Positions 8,725 through 17,385 of a DNA stretch of 42,336 bases are shown piece after piece. How positions within the stretch are numbered: position 1 is the first letter of the stretch; the number at the start of each line of letters is the position of its first letter. The notes under the pieces were generated by a model. It had not been told where the DNA came from and did no database searches. It saw nothing but the letters and a program-made list of their open reading frames with translations. Position numbers and translations under genes: made by a program. Origin of the DNA: Elioraea rosea (lineage in GTDB: Bacteria; Pseudomonadota; Alphaproteobacteria; Acetobacterales; Acetobacteraceae); NCBI RefSeq assembly GCF_007644105.1, contig NZ_VFAC01000034.1, positions 1-42,336 of the forward strand, read 5' to 3'.

Positions 8725-10032
8725 ATGCGGATCGCGATGATCGGCGGCGGCTATGTCGGCCTCGTCTCCGGTGCCTGCTTCGCCGAGTTCGGCATCGACG
8801 TCGCGGTGGTGGAAGCCGATCCCGCCAAGCTCGCCGCGCTGCGGGCCGCGAAGATGCCGATCTACGAGCCCGGGCTCGAGAAGCTCGTGGCGGAGAACGT
8901 CGCCGCCGGGCGGCTCTCCTTCGGCGACGACATCGCCGCCGCCGTGAAAGGGGCGGAGGCGGTGTTCATCGCCGTCGGCACGCCGACGCGGCGCGGCGAC
9001 GGCCACGCCGACCTCACCTACGTCTATGCCGCCGCGGAGCAGGTGGCCAAGGCGATGACCGACTATGCCGTGATCGTCACGAAATCGACCGTTCCGGTCG
9101 GCACGGGTCGGCGCGTCGCCGAGATCGTGCGCGCGACGCGGCCAGACCTCGAATTCGACATCGCCTCCAACCCCGAGTTCCTGCGCGAGGGCAACGCCAT
9201 CGGCGATTTCATGCGCCCCGACCGGGTGGTGATCGGCGCCGACAGCGACCGTGCGCGCGAGGTGATGAAGCGTCTCTACCGTCCGCTCTATCTCATCGAG
9301 ACGCCGATCGTGTTCACCGGGCTCGAGACGGCCGAGCTCATCAAGTACGCCGCCAACGCGTTCCTCGCGATGAAGGTCACCTTCATCAACGAGATGGCCG
9401 ACCTTGCCGAGAAGGTGGGGGCCGACGTGCACGACATCGCCCGCGGCATCGGCCTCGACGGGCGGATCGGGCGCAAGTTCCTGCATGCCGGGCCGGGCTT
9501 CGGCGGCTCGTGCTTCCCGAAGGACACGCTCGCGCTGGTGCGCACCGCGCAGGACCACCAGGCGCCGACACGGCTGATCGAGACGGTCGTCGCGGTGAAT
9601 GACGCGCGCAAGGCGCTGATGGCCTCGCGCGTGGTCGCGGCCTGCGGCGGGTCGGTGCGCGGCAAGCGCATCGCCGTGCTCGGCCTTACCTTCAAGCCAG
9701 AGACGGACGACATGCGCGACGCGCCGTCGCTCACCATCGTGCCGCGGCTTGTCGAGGACGGCGCCATCGTCTCTGCCTACGACCCCGAGGGCATGGAGCA
9801 GGCGAAGCCGCTGATGCCCGGTTCGATCCGCTGGTGCAAGGACGCGATGGACGCGGCGAAGGATGCCGACGCGCTCGTCCTGATCACAGAATGGAACGAG
9901 TTCCGCGCCATCTCGCCCGCGCGGCTGAAGGCCGCGATGGCAGGCGATGTCGTCGTCGACCTCCGCAACGTGTGGGACCCCGCGGCGATGCGCCAGGCGG
10001 GGTTCCGCTACTCCTCGATCGGCCGGCCCTGA
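8725..10032 (+). CDS. ugd: UDP-glucose 6-dehydrogenase
   Basis: This enzyme oxidises UDP-glucose twice with NAD+ to give UDP-glucuronate, a precursor of acidic exopolysaccharide and lipopolysaccharide sugars. The 435-residue protein starts with a Rossmann motif (IAMIGGGYVGLVSGACFAEF, residues 3-22). It carries VGTPTRRGDGHADL, the STVPVGTG segment, and the catalytic Cys in GPGFGGSCFPKD at about residue 260. A C-terminal Rossmann-like domain begins near LGLTFKPETDDMRDAPS. It lies 10 bases after galU, whose product is its substrate, so the two form a metabolic and transcriptional unit. Confidence 0.95.
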   Translation: MRIAMIGGGYVGLVSGACFAEFGIDVAVVEADPAKLAALRAAKMPIYEPGLEKLVAENVAAGRLSFGDDIAAAVKGAEAVFIAVGTPTRRGDGHADLTYVYAAAEQVAKAMTDYAVIVTKSTVPVGTGRRVAEIVRATRPDLEFDIASNPEFLREGNAIGDFMRPDRVVIGADSDRAREVMKRLYRPLYLIETPIVFTGLETAELIKYAANAFLAMKVTFINEMADLAEKVGADVHDIARGIGLDGRIGRKFLHAGPGFGGSCFPKDTLALVRTAQDHQAPTRLIETVVAVNDARKALMASRVVAACGGSVRGKRIAVLGLTFKPETDDMRDAPSLTIVPRLVEDGAIVSAYDPEGMEQAKPLMPGSIRWCKDAMDAAKDADALVLITEWNEFRAISPARLKAAMAGDVVVDLRNVWDPAAMRQAGFRYSSIGRP

Positions 10033-10068
10033 GCCGCCCCCGGACCTGAGCTTTCGAAAGGATTGCGC

Positions 10069-11478
10069 ATGGCCTTCTCGCACCGCTTCGACCCGACGAG
10101 CCTTCGCGAGTACGACATCCGCGGCATCGTCGGCCGCACGCTCTCGGAGAAGGACGCCTTCGCCATCGGCCGCGCCTTCGGCTCGATCGTCGCGCGCAAG
10201 GGCGGCAAGCTCGTCGCTGTCGGGCGTGACGGGCGCGTCTCCGGCCCCGCGCTCGAGCAGGCGCTTGTCGACGGGCTGAAGGCCTGCGGGCTCAAGGTCC
10301 TGCGCATGGGCGTGGGCCCGACCCCGATGCTCTACTACCTCGGTGTCGCGCGGAACTGCGACGGCGCGGTGCAGGTGACGGGAAGCCACAACCCGCCCGA
10401 CTACAACGGCTTCAAGATGGTGCTCGGCGGCAAGCCGTTCTTCGGCGCGCAGATCCAGGAGATCGGCCGCATGGCGGCCGCGGGCGACGTGGTGGCGGAG
10501 GCCGCGGGAAGCGACGAGACGGTCGACATCGCCGCGGAGTACGTCGCGCGGCTGATCAAGGACTGGGACGGCGGCGACCGTGCGCTGAAGGTCGTGTGGG
10601 ACAACGGCAACGGCGCGGCCGGGGACGTGCTCAGGCAGCTCGTCGCGAAGCTTCCCGGCAAGCACGAGATTCTGTTCCCCGAGATCGACGGCCGCTTCCC
10701 CAACCACCACCCCGACCCGACGGTGCTGAAGAACCTCGAGGCCCTCGTCGCGCGCGTGAAGGAGACCGGCGCCGATCTCGGCATCGCCTTCGACGGCGAC
10801 GCCGACCGCATCGGCGTGGTCGACGACGAGGGGCACATGCTCTTCGGCGACCAGCTCCTGATCGTTCTCGCCCGCGACGTGCTGAAGGCGCATCCCGGCG
10901 CGACGATCATCAGCGACGTGAAGGCGAGCCAGGTTCTGTTCGACGCGATCGGCGAGGCGGGCGGCAAGCCGCTCATGTGGAAGACAGGGCACTCGCTGAT
11001 CAAGGCGAAGATGGCCGAGACGGGCTGCCCGCTCGCAGGCGAGATGAGCGGCCACGTGTTCTTCGCGGACAAGTGGTACGGCTTCGACGACGCGCTCTAT
11101 GCCGGCGTGCGCCTGCTCGGCATCGTCGCGCGGATGGAGGGCAGGCTGTCTGCCGTGCGCAAGGCGCTGCCGGCCGTGCTGAACACGCCCGAGCTTCGCT
11201 TCGAGTGCGACGACACGCGGAAGTTCGACGTGGTGCGCGAGGTCGCCGCCCGGCTCAAGTCGGCGCAGGCGAAGGTGTCCGACGTCGACGGCGTGCGCGT
11301 CTCCACTCCCGATGGCTGGTGGCTCCTCCGCGCCTCGAACACCCAGGCCGTGCTCGTCGCCCGCGCCGAGGCGACGACGGGCGAGGCGGGGCTCGAGAGG
11401 CTGAAGGCGGCGCTCGGCGAGCAGCTCAAGGCCTCGGGCGTGGCGCTCGACTTCGAGAGGGCCGCCTCCGGGCATTGA
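10069..11478 (+). CDS. Phosphomannomutase/phosphoglucomutase
   Basis: This alpha-D-phosphohexomutase of 469 residues interconverts hexose 6- and 1-phosphates. The phosphoserine loop is [13 protein letters not shown] (about residues 104-116), the magnesium loop is DGDADRIG, the sugar-specificity loop is GEMSGHVFF, and the C-terminal phosphate-binding region includes [15 protein letters not shown]. It resembles the bifunctional AlgC/ManB class, so both glucose and mannose phosphates are plausible substrates. The ATG at 10069 has GAAAGGA 6 bases upstream, better than a TTG two codons earlier. With galU and ugd it completes a supply line for nucleotide sugars. Confidence 0.92.
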   Translation: MAFSHRFDPTSLREYDIRGIVGRTLSEKDAFAIGRAFGSIVARKGGKLVAVGRDGRVSGPALEQALVDGLKACGLKVLRMGVGPTPMLYYLGVARNCDGAVQVTGSHNPPDYNGFKMVLGGKPFFGAQIQEIGRMAAAGDVVAEAAGSDETVDIAAEYVARLIKDWDGGDRALKVVWDNGNGAAGDVLRQLVAKLPGKHEILFPEIDGRFPNHHPDPTVLKNLEALVARVKETGADLGIAFDGDADRIGVVDDEGHMLFGDQLLIVLARDVLKAHPGATIISDVKASQVLFDAIGEAGGKPLMWKTGHSLIKAKMAETGCPLAGEMSGHVFFADKWYGFDDALYAGVRLLGIVARMEGRLSAVRKALPAVLNTPELRFECDDTRKFDVVREVAARLKSAQAKVSDVDGVRVSTPDGWWLLRASNTQAVLVARAEATTGEAGLERLKAALGEQLKASGVALDFERAASGH

Positions 11479-11519
11479 GCCAGGGCGCGCCGCCAGGGCG
11501 CGCGTCCAGGGGGCGCGGC

Positions 11520-11882
11520 ATGCGCGTCTTCCTCTACGGCTCGCTGATGGACCCGGCCGTGTTCGCCCGCCGTGCAGGCACGGCCGAGCCGCTCGCCTCC
11601 GCCCGCCCCGGCCTTCTCGAGGGATGGCGGCGTGTGACGCTGCGGGGAACCCCGTTCCCAACGCTGTTGCGCGCCGCAGGAGAGGCGGTCGACGGCCTCG
11701 TCGCCGACATCCCGCCGGCGTTGCTTCCACCGCTGCACGCATACGAAGGCGCGCTCTACCGGTTCCTGCGCGTCAGGGTGTTGAGCGAGGGCCAGTACCT
11801 CGCCGCCCGCGCGTGGATTTCGCGGCCGGACAGGGCTGACGCGCGCCGCCCATGGTCCCCACGCCCGACGAGCGAGCTCTGA
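11520..11882 (+). CDS. Gamma-glutamylcyclotransferase-like (AIG2/GGCT fold) protein
   Basis: This 120-residue protein begins with MRVFLYGSLMDP, the sugar-phosphate-like loop typical of the gamma-glutamylcyclotransferase fold. It has the expected acidic residue of the active site in HAYEGALYRFLRV at about residue 75. Members cyclise gamma-glutamyl amines or peptides to 5-oxoproline; the real substrate of this small bacterial subfamily is usually unknown. It lies 41 bases after the phosphohexomutase and may be cotranscribed with it. Its stop is immediately followed by the first palindrome of the tct promoter region. Confidence 0.82.
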   Translation: MRVFLYGSLMDPAVFARRAGTAEPLASARPGLLEGWRRVTLRGTPFPTLLRAAGEAVDGLVADIPPALLPPLHAYEGALYRFLRVRVLSEGQYLAARAWISRPDRADARRPWSPRPTSEL

Positions 11883-11896
11883 TCACGAGTTCGTGA
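11883..11896. promoter_or_regulatory. Palindrome upstream of tctC (candidate operator 1)
   Basis: The 14-base sequence TCACGA-GT-TCGTGA has perfect 6-base inverted arms. It begins right after the stop of the preceding gene, about 77 bases before the tctC start, in the only non-coding DNA upstream of the operon. This is a plausible binding site for a dimeric regulator; no regulator gene lies next to it. Confidence 0.5.
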
Positions 11897-11904
11897 CATC
11901 GCCT

Positions 11905-11921
11905 TGCATGGCTGTCATGCA
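11905..11921. promoter_or_regulatory. Palindrome upstream of tctC (candidate operator 2)
   Basis: TGCATG-GCTGT-CATGCA has perfect 6-base arms and lies 8 bases after the first palindrome, about 52 bases before the tctC ATG. The two palindromes have different sequences, so they could bind two regulators, or one may be fortuitous. No clear -35/-10 pair could be assigned with confidence. Confidence 0.5.
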
Positions 11922-11972
11922 GGGGCCTCATAGTCGCGGTCCAAGGCTGCAACGAACATCTGGGAGCACTTC

Positions 11973-12965
11973 ATGCGCATTGCCGCAACGGCCGCGTTCG
12001 CCCTCGCCCTCGGCCTCGCTGCACCCGCCGCCGTCGCGCAGGCGAGCTGGGAGCCGACCAGGCCCGTGCAGTTCATCGTGCCCGCCGGAACCGGCGGCGG
12101 GGCCGACCAGATGGCCCGCGTGATCCAGGGCATCGTCTCCAAGCACAACCTGATGCGGCAGCCGATCGTCGTCGTGAACAAGGCCGGCGGCGCTGGCGCG
12201 GAGGCGTTCCTCGAGACCAAGGCGGCGCGGGGCAACCCGCACATCCTGCTCATCACGCTCTCGAACCTGTTCACCACGCCGCTTGCGACCGGCATCCCCT
12301 TCCGCTGGACCGACCTCACCCCGGTCGCGATGCTCGCGCTCGACGAGTTCATCCTCTGGGTGAACGCCGAGGCGCCGTACACGACCGTTCCCGCCTTCCT
12401 CGACGCCGCGCGGGCGAACCGGCTCCGCATCGGCGGTACCGGCTCGAGGCAGGAGGACCAGATCATCGCCGCAGCCATCACCAAGGCGACGGGCGTGAAC
12501 TTCACCTACATCCCCTACCAGGGCGGCGGTGCCGTCGCGGTCGCGCTCGTCGGCAAGCATGTCGAGGCGACGGTGAACAACCCGATCGAGGCGGTGACGC
12601 ATTGGCGCGCCGGCGCGCTGCGCCCGCTCTGCGTGTTCGACGGCAGGCGCCTGCCGGTGACCGAGAAGATGACGGAGACGCAGGCCTGGAGCGACATCTC
12701 GACCTGCGCGGAAAGCGGCCTCGATGTCGAATACCTGATGCTGCGCGGCATCTTCATGGCCCCGGGCGTGAGCCAGGCACAGGTGGCCTACTACATCGGG
12801 CTGCTCGAGCGCGTGCGGGCGACGCCGGAGTGGCAGGAGCTGATGCGCCAGGGCGCCTTCAACACCACCACGCTCACCGGCGAGGAGTTCAAGGCCTGGC
12901 TCACCCGCGAGGAGGAGCGTCACCGCACGCTGATGACGGAGGCCGGCTTCGTGGCCTCGCGCTGA
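11973..12965 (+). CDS. tctC: Tripartite tricarboxylate transporter substrate-binding protein (Bug/TctC family)
   Basis: This 330-residue periplasmic receptor captures a carboxylate or related small anion and delivers it to the TctA/TctB membrane complex. A Sec signal peptide is clear (MRIAATAAFALALGLAAPAA, cleavage near AVAQA). The mature protein starts with the Bug signature of W-x-P-x-[RK]-P-V (SWEPTRPVQFIVPAGTGGG), and GGTGSRQEDQ with IPYQGGG matches the ligand-binding loops. A GGGAG ribosome site precedes the ATG. It is first in tctC-tctB-tctA. Bug proteins bind very diverse ligands, so the substrate is not predictable. Confidence 0.93.
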   Translation: MRIAATAAFALALGLAAPAAVAQASWEPTRPVQFIVPAGTGGGADQMARVIQGIVSKHNLMRQPIVVVNKAGGAGAEAFLETKAARGNPHILLITLSNLFTTPLATGIPFRWTDLTPVAMLALDEFILWVNAEAPYTTVPAFLDAARANRLRIGGTGSRQEDQIIAAAITKATGVNFTYIPYQGGGAVAVALVGKHVEATVNNPIEAVTHWRAGALRPLCVFDGRRLPVTEKMTETQAWSDISTCAESGLDVEYLMLRGIFMAPGVSQAQVAYYIGLLERVRATPEWQELMRQGAFNTTTLTGEEFKAWLTREEERHRTLMTEAGFVASR

Positions 12966-12978
12966 GCGCGGGGCAGCG

Positions 12979-13467
12979 ATGGCGCGCCGCTTCACGGGCA
13001 TCGGCCTCCGCACCGCCGAGGTCGGCCTTGCGCTTCTCTTCGCCGCGGTCGCCGCGCTCGCGATCGCCGATGCGCTGGATATCGGCGCGGGCTGGAGCGA
13101 GGACGGCCCGCGCTCGGGTTACTTCCCGTTCTGGATCGGGCTGATCCTGCTCGCCGCGTCGCTGTGGCAGCTCGTCGGCGCGCTCGGGATTCCGCGGCGC
13201 CTCGGCTTCGCCACACGCGAGGAGCTCGGCCGCGTCGCCTCGGTGCTGGTCCCGGCGGCGCTGCAGGTCGCGGCGATGCCGTTCGTGGGCCTCTACGTGT
13301 CCTCGGCGCTCCTGATCACCTGGTTCATGACGCGGCTCGGAAGCTTCGCCATTCCCGTCGCCGCGGCCACGGGCGTCGCGGTGGCGATCGTCGCGTTCGT
13401 CGTGTTCGAGATCTGGTTCCTCGTCGCACTTCCGAAGGGGCCGATTGAACAGTGGCTCGGCTACTGA
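12979..13467 (+). CDS. tctB: Tripartite tricarboxylate transporter small membrane subunit TctB
   Basis: This 162-residue protein has four predicted transmembrane helices (about residues 10-30, 50-68, 85-108 and 120-150) and the short GYFPFWIGLILL segment typical of TctB (DUF1468). TctB is the small permease subunit that accompanies TctA in these secondary transporters. It begins 13 bases after tctC and ends 22 bases before tctA, so a single transcript is likely. TctB proteins are poorly conserved; the operon position strongly supports the call. Confidence 0.9.
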   Translation: MARRFTGIGLRTAEVGLALLFAAVAALAIADALDIGAGWSEDGPRSGYFPFWIGLILLAASLWQLVGALGIPRRLGFATREELGRVASVLVPAALQVAAMPFVGLYVSSALLITWFMTRLGSFAIPVAAATGVAVAIVAFVVFEIWFLVALPKGPIEQWLGY

Positions 13468-13489
13468 GCGTGGTGCAGCGGGGGCTTTG

Positions 13490-15004
13490 ATGGATCAGTT
13501 CGGGCTGCTGCTCGGCGGCTTCGCGGTCGCGCTCGACCCGTGGAACCTGGCGCTGATGGTGATCGGCATCGTGCTCGGCGTCGTCATCGGCGTGCTGCCC
13601 GGGCTCGGCGGTGCGAACGGCGTCGCGATCCTGCTGCCGCTTACCTTCTCGCTGTCGCCGGTCAGCGCGATCATCCTGCTGTCCTGCATCTACTGGGGCG
13701 CGCTGTTCGGCGGCGCGATCACCTCGATCCTGTTCAACATCCCGGGCGAGCCGTGGTCGGTCGCGACCACGTTCGACGGCTACCCGATGGCGCAGCAGGG
13801 CCGCGCGGCGGAGGCGCTGACGGCTGCCTTCACCTCCTCCTTCGTCGGCGCCTTCGTGGCGATCGTGATGATCACCTTCGTCGCGCCGCTCGTCGCCGGC
13901 TTCGCGCTGCGCTTCGGCCCGCCGGAGTTCTTCGCGGTGATGTTCCTCGCCTTCGCAAGCTTCATCGGCATGGGCACCGGCTCGCCGCTGAAGACGCTGA
14001 TGGCGACGATGGCGGGGTTCCTTCTCGCCTGCGTCGGCCTCGACAGCGTCACCGGCACGCTCCGCCTCACATTCGGAACGACCGAGCTGATCCGCGGCTT
14101 CGACTTCCTCGTCGCGGTGATCGGGCTGTTCGGCATCGGCGAGATCCTCACCTCGATCGAGGAGGGGCTCGCCTTCCGCGGCGCGAATGCGCGCATCGAC
14201 CTCTCGGTGGTGCGCCGCACCTGGGCGGAACTGCCGCGCCACTGGGCGCTGTCGCTCCGCTCCTCGCTGATCGGCTGCTGGATGGGAGTGACGCCCGCGG
14301 GCGCGACGCCCGCCTCGTTCATGAGCTACGGCGTGGCGCGGCGCCTGGCGAAGCCGGGCGAGGTGCCGTTCGGCAAGGGGCGCATCGAGGGCGTGATCGC
14401 GCCGGAGACGGCGGCGCACGCTGCCGGAACGAGCGCGCTTCTGCCGATGCTCGCGCTTGGCGTTCCCGGCTCGCCCACCGCTGCCGTGCTGCTCGGCGGG
14501 CTGATGATGTGGGGGCTGCAGCCGGGGCCGATGCTGTTCGTCGAGCAGGCCGATTTCGTCTGGGGCCTGATCGCCTCGATGTATCTCGGCAACATCGTCG
14601 GGCTCGTTCTCGTGCTGGTCGCCGTGCCGTGGTTCGCTGCGATCCTGCGCGTTCCCTTCGCGGTGATCGCGGCGCTGATCCTCGTGATCTGCTCGATCGG
14701 CGCCTACACGGTGAACAACGCCTGGTTCGACGTGGTCGTGATGCTCTGCTTCGGCGTGCTCGGCTACGCGATGAAGAAGCTCGACTACCCGCTCGCGCCG
14801 CTCGTGCTCGCCCTCGTGCTCGGCAACCGCACCGAGCAGGCCTTCCGGCAGTCGATGCTCTCCTCGCAGGGCGATCTCGGCGTGTTCTGGTCGAACTGGC
14901 TGGTCGGCTCGATCATGACGGTGGGACTCATGCTCCTGTTCTGGCCGGTGATCAGCCGCGTGCGCGGCGCAATCTCGGTGCAGCTCGCCCGACGGGAAGG
15001 GTGA
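13490..15004 (+). CDS. tctA: Tripartite tricarboxylate transporter large membrane subunit TctA
   Basis: This 504-residue integral membrane protein is the main permease of the Tct system and probably uses the sodium or proton gradient. Two family signatures stand out: GVLPGLGGANGVAILLPLTF near residue 35, and a second motif in LPMLALGVPGSPTAAVLLGG near 325. About eleven hydrophobic segments follow the usual layout. The ATG at 13490 gives the normal family N terminus; the open frame extends 15 codons further up without similarity. Its stop is overlapped by the GTG of a PEP-CTERM remnant in another frame. Confidence 0.94.
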   Translation: MDQFGLLLGGFAVALDPWNLALMVIGIVLGVVIGVLPGLGGANGVAILLPLTFSLSPVSAIILLSCIYWGALFGGAITSILFNIPGEPWSVATTFDGYPMAQQGRAAEALTAAFTSSFVGAFVAIVMITFVAPLVAGFALRFGPPEFFAVMFLAFASFIGMGTGSPLKTLMATMAGFLLACVGLDSVTGTLRLTFGTTELIRGFDFLVAVIGLFGIGEILTSIEEGLAFRGANARIDLSVVRRTWAELPRHWALSLRSSLIGCWMGVTPAGATPASFMSYGVARRLAKPGEVPFGKGRIEGVIAPETAAHAAGTSALLPMLALGVPGSPTAAVLLGGLMMWGLQPGPMLFVEQADFVWGLIASMYLGNIVGLVLVLVAVPWFAAILRVPFAVIAALILVICSIGAYTVNNAWFDVVVMLCFGVLGYAMKKLDYPLAPLVLALVLGNRTEQAFRQSMLSSQGDLGVFWSNWLVGSIMTVGLMLLFWPVISRVRGAISVQLARREG

Positions 15005-15321
15005 GGCTGGGGGCGTTCTTCAACACGCAGGAAGGCGGCAACGGCTCTGGCGTGCAGCTCAGCGTCACGGTCGAGGTGGATTTCGTCTCGCAGGGCGTGG
15101 TGATCGGCACCGTCGGCGCGGGGACTGACCCGAACAACGGGTTCCTCGGCTTCCGCAGCGACACGGCGTTCGACACGGTCACGATCCGGTCGGTGTCGCC
15201 TGGCAGCGACACCTACCTGCTCGACAACATGCGCTACGCGGTGCCCGAGCCGGGCACGCTCGCGCTTCTCGGCGCGGGGCTGTTCGGCCTCGGGCTCGCG
15301 CGGCGGCGCCTGCGCGGCTGA
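15001..15321 (+). pseudogene. 5'-truncated PEP-CTERM protein remnant
   Basis: The last 106 codons of this frame encode a beta-rich stretch (GFRSDTAFDTVTIRSVSPG) and then an unmistakable PEP-CTERM sorting tail: VPEPGTLALLGAGLFGLGL followed by the basic RRRLRG end. PEP-CTERM proteins are secreted with an N-terminal signal peptide and processed by an exosortase, but no signal peptide or upstream domain is present here. The only nearby start is a GTG overlapping the tctA stop (GTGA, 15001-15004). I read it as the 3' end of a gene left by a deletion or insertion, possibly still translated by coupling to tctA. No exosortase gene is in the window. Confidence 0.65.
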
Positions 15322-15346
15322 GCAACCACAGCCTGGCTTTCGGCAG

Positions 15347-15374
15347 GCGGCCCGTCCGGCACCGGACGGGCCGC
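15347..15374. terminator. Strong hairpin between convergent genes
   Basis: GCGGCCCGTCCGG at 15347-15359 pairs perfectly with CCGGACGGGCCGC at 15362-15374. It lies 25 bases after the PEP-CTERM remnant and 24 bases before the end of the aldolase gene on the other strand. The short TTCC tail on the plus side is weak for a Rho-independent terminator, but location and stem strength fit a bidirectional terminator. Confidence 0.7.
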
Positions 15375-15397
15375 TTCCATGTCCGGCCCCCGGCGGG

Positions 15398-16144
15398 TCA
15401 GGTCCGGAAGTCGGGCTCCTCACTCGTCAGCGTGCGCACCACCGCCGTCATCAACGTGCGGCCGTAATTGGTGAAGCGCTTCGGCTCCGAGGCCTTGATC
15501 AGCTTCGGGTCGATCGGCGCGAGCTTCGCCCCGCCCGCCTCGGCCAGAAGCTGCATCTTGCAGGTGTCCTCGAGATAGATGAGCCGCAGCAGCGCCTCGC
15601 CGACCGTGGTGCCGACGACGATGGGCCCGTGGTTCTGCATCATCAGCACCGTCGCATCGCCGATCACGCCGGCGAGGCGGGCGCCTTCTGCCGGGGTGAG
15701 CGCGGCGCCGTCGAAGGCGCGGTCATAGGCGATCTTGTCGTAGAAGCTCATCGCGGAGAGGTAGCTCTTCGCGATCTCGCCGCCCTCGCGCATGCAGATG
15801 GCGGTGGCGTGGTGCATGTGCGTGTGCAGCACCGCGGTGGCCTGCGGCAGGGCAGCGTGGATCGGCGCGTGGATGCAGAACGCCGTGAGCTCGACCGTGT
15901 TGCCGTTGGTCGAGAGGATGGTGCCCTTGTGGTCTGCCAGAACGAGGGAGGAGGCCGTGACCTCCGACCAGAAATACCCTTCCGGGTTGATCAGCATCAG
16001 GTCCGGCCGGCCGGGCACGGCGACCGAGAAGTGGTTGCACACGCCGGACTGGAAGCCGAGGCGCGAGGCCCAGCGGCACGCGGCGGCGAGCTCGATCTTC
16101 GCCTGGGTGATGGCGTCCGTATCCGGGGCGACGTGGGTGTCCAT
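15398..16144 (-). CDS. Class II aldolase/adducin family protein
   Basis: This 248-residue protein has the zinc-dependent class II aldolase/adducin fold used by fuculose-phosphate aldolase, ribulose-phosphate epimerase and many decarboxylases or aldolases of unknown substrate. The metal-binding histidines appear as LHTHMHHATA (about residues 105-114) and QNHGPIVVG (about 170-178). The N-terminal region includes CNHFSVAVPGRPDLMLINPEG. The ATG at 16144 is preceded by GGGAGGGAGGAG, an excellent ribosome site. It diverges from the DSD1-type PLP enzyme with 88 bases between starts, and converges on the tct operon. The substrate is unknown; an organic acid imported by Tct is a reasonable guess. Confidence 0.88.
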   Translation of the reverse strand: MDTHVAPDTDAITQAKIELAAACRWASRLGFQSGVCNHFSVAVPGRPDLMLINPEGYFWSEVTASSLVLADHKGTILSTNGNTVELTAFCIHAPIHAALPQATAVLHTHMHHATAICMREGGEIAKSYLSAMSFYDKIAYDRAFDGAALTPAEGARLAGVIGDATVLMMQNHGPIVVGTTVGEALLRLIYLEDTCKMQLLAEAGGAKLAPIDPKLIKASEPKRFTNYGRTLMTAVVRTLTSEEPDFRT

Positions 16145-16232
16145 GGGCTCCTCCCTCCCTGTTCGCGGGGGAGGCTAGCGGAAGCCGGCCGCGCGCGCGA
16201 TCCTCCCCCTCCCGCCACGTTCGAGGTCACCG

Positions 16233-17360
16233 ATGCTCCAGACACCGCCCGCGCTCCCCGGCATGCCCGAGGACGAGATCGACACGCCCGCCCTGGTGCT
16301 CGACCTCGATGCCTTCGAGCACAACCTCGACACGATGAAGGCGCTGCTCGCGCCGACCGGCGCGAAGCTGCGCGCGCACGCCAAGACCCACAAATCCGCG
16401 ACCGTCGCCCGGCTTCAGGCGAGCCGCGGCGGCGCGGTGGGCCAATGCGTGCAGAAGGTCGGCGAGGCGGAAGCGCTGGCTTGGGGCGGCATAGGCGACA
16501 TCATCGTCACCAACCAGGTCGTCGGCCGCTCGAAGCTGCAGCGGCTGTTCGGGCTCACCAAGCTCGCGCGCGTCTCGGTGTGCGTCGACGATGCCTCGCA
16601 GGTCGCGATGCTCGAGGAGGTGGCCGAGGCGGCGGGCGGGCGCATCGAGACGCTCGTCGAGATCGATGTCGGCATGGCACGTTGCGGCGTCGAGCCGGGG
16701 CCGTCGGCCGTGGCGCTCGCGGAACGGATCGCCGGCTCGAAGCACCTCGTCTTCGGGGGCCTGCAGGCCTATCACGGCCGCGCGCAGCACCTCCGCAAGC
16801 CCGAGGAGCGCGAGGCGGCGATCGCTGCCTCTGCGGACGGCACGCGGCGGACGGTGGAGCAGCTTCGCCAGCGCGGGCTCGAGTGCCGCGTCGTCGGCGG
16901 CGCCGGCACGGGCACGTTCGAGCTCGAAGCGGCCACGGGCGTATGGAACGAGATCCAGGCCGGCTCCTACGCCTTCATGGATGCCGACTATGCGCGGAAC
17001 CTCGATGCGGCCGGCAAGCCGATGAGCACGTTCCGGCATGCGCTGTTCGTGCTCGCGACCGTGATGAGCGCGCCGAAGCCCGGCCTCGCCGTGCTCGATG
17101 TCGGGCACAAGGGGGTCGCGGTCGATTGCGGGATGCCACTCGTGTGGGGCATGCCGGATGTTGCCTATGTCGGCGCCTCGGACGAGCACGGCAAGCTCAC
17201 CTGGGACGGCGGCGCGCGCAGCCTGAAGCTCGGCCAGAAGCTCCGGCTCATCCCCGGCCACTGCGACCCGACGGTCGATCGCTACGACTGGTATGTCGGC
17301 CTAAGGGGCGGGCGCGTTGAGTGCGTGTTCCCGGTCGATGCGCGCGGCGCGATGCGCTGA
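16233..17360 (+). CDS. DSD1-family PLP enzyme (D-serine/D-threo-3-hydroxyaspartate dehydratase or D-threonine aldolase-like)
   Basis: This 375-residue fold-type III PLP enzyme has an alanine racemase-like N-terminal barrel. DTPALVLDLDAFEHNL is followed by RAHAKTHKS around residues 47-55; in this family the PLP-binding lysine is in the KTHK motif. The C-terminal domain contains PGHCDPTVDRYDWYV, whose His and Cys match the divalent-metal site of eukaryotic D-serine dehydratase and bacterial D-threo-3-hydroxyaspartate dehydratase. The enzyme therefore probably acts on a beta-hydroxy D-amino acid. It diverges from the class II aldolase gene and could share regulation with it. Dehydratase and aldolase activities cannot be separated by eye. 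Confidence 0.88.
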   Translation: MLQTPPALPGMPEDEIDTPALVLDLDAFEHNLDTMKALLAPTGAKLRAHAKTHKSATVARLQASRGGAVGQCVQKVGEAEALAWGGIGDIIVTNQVVGRSKLQRLFGLTKLARVSVCVDDASQVAMLEEVAEAAGGRIETLVEIDVGMARCGVEPGPSAVALAERIAGSKHLVFGGLQAYHGRAQHLRKPEEREAAIAASADGTRRTVEQLRQRGLECRVVGGAGTGTFELEAATGVWNEIQAGSYAFMDADYARNLDAAGKPMSTFRHALFVLATVMSAPKPGLAVLDVGHKGVAVDCGMPLVWGMPDVAYVGASDEHGKLTWDGGARSLKLGQKLRLIPGHCDPTVDRYDWYVGLRGGRVECVFPVDARGAMR

Positions 17361-17385
17361 AGGCGCAGGACCTGGACGAGGGCCC

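Noticed and set aside
8539-11742. Minus-strand frame of over 1,000 codons opposite galU, ugd and the phosphohexomutase
   Set aside because: All three plus-strand genes are unmistakable; the antisense frame is low-complexity and has no recognisable domain.
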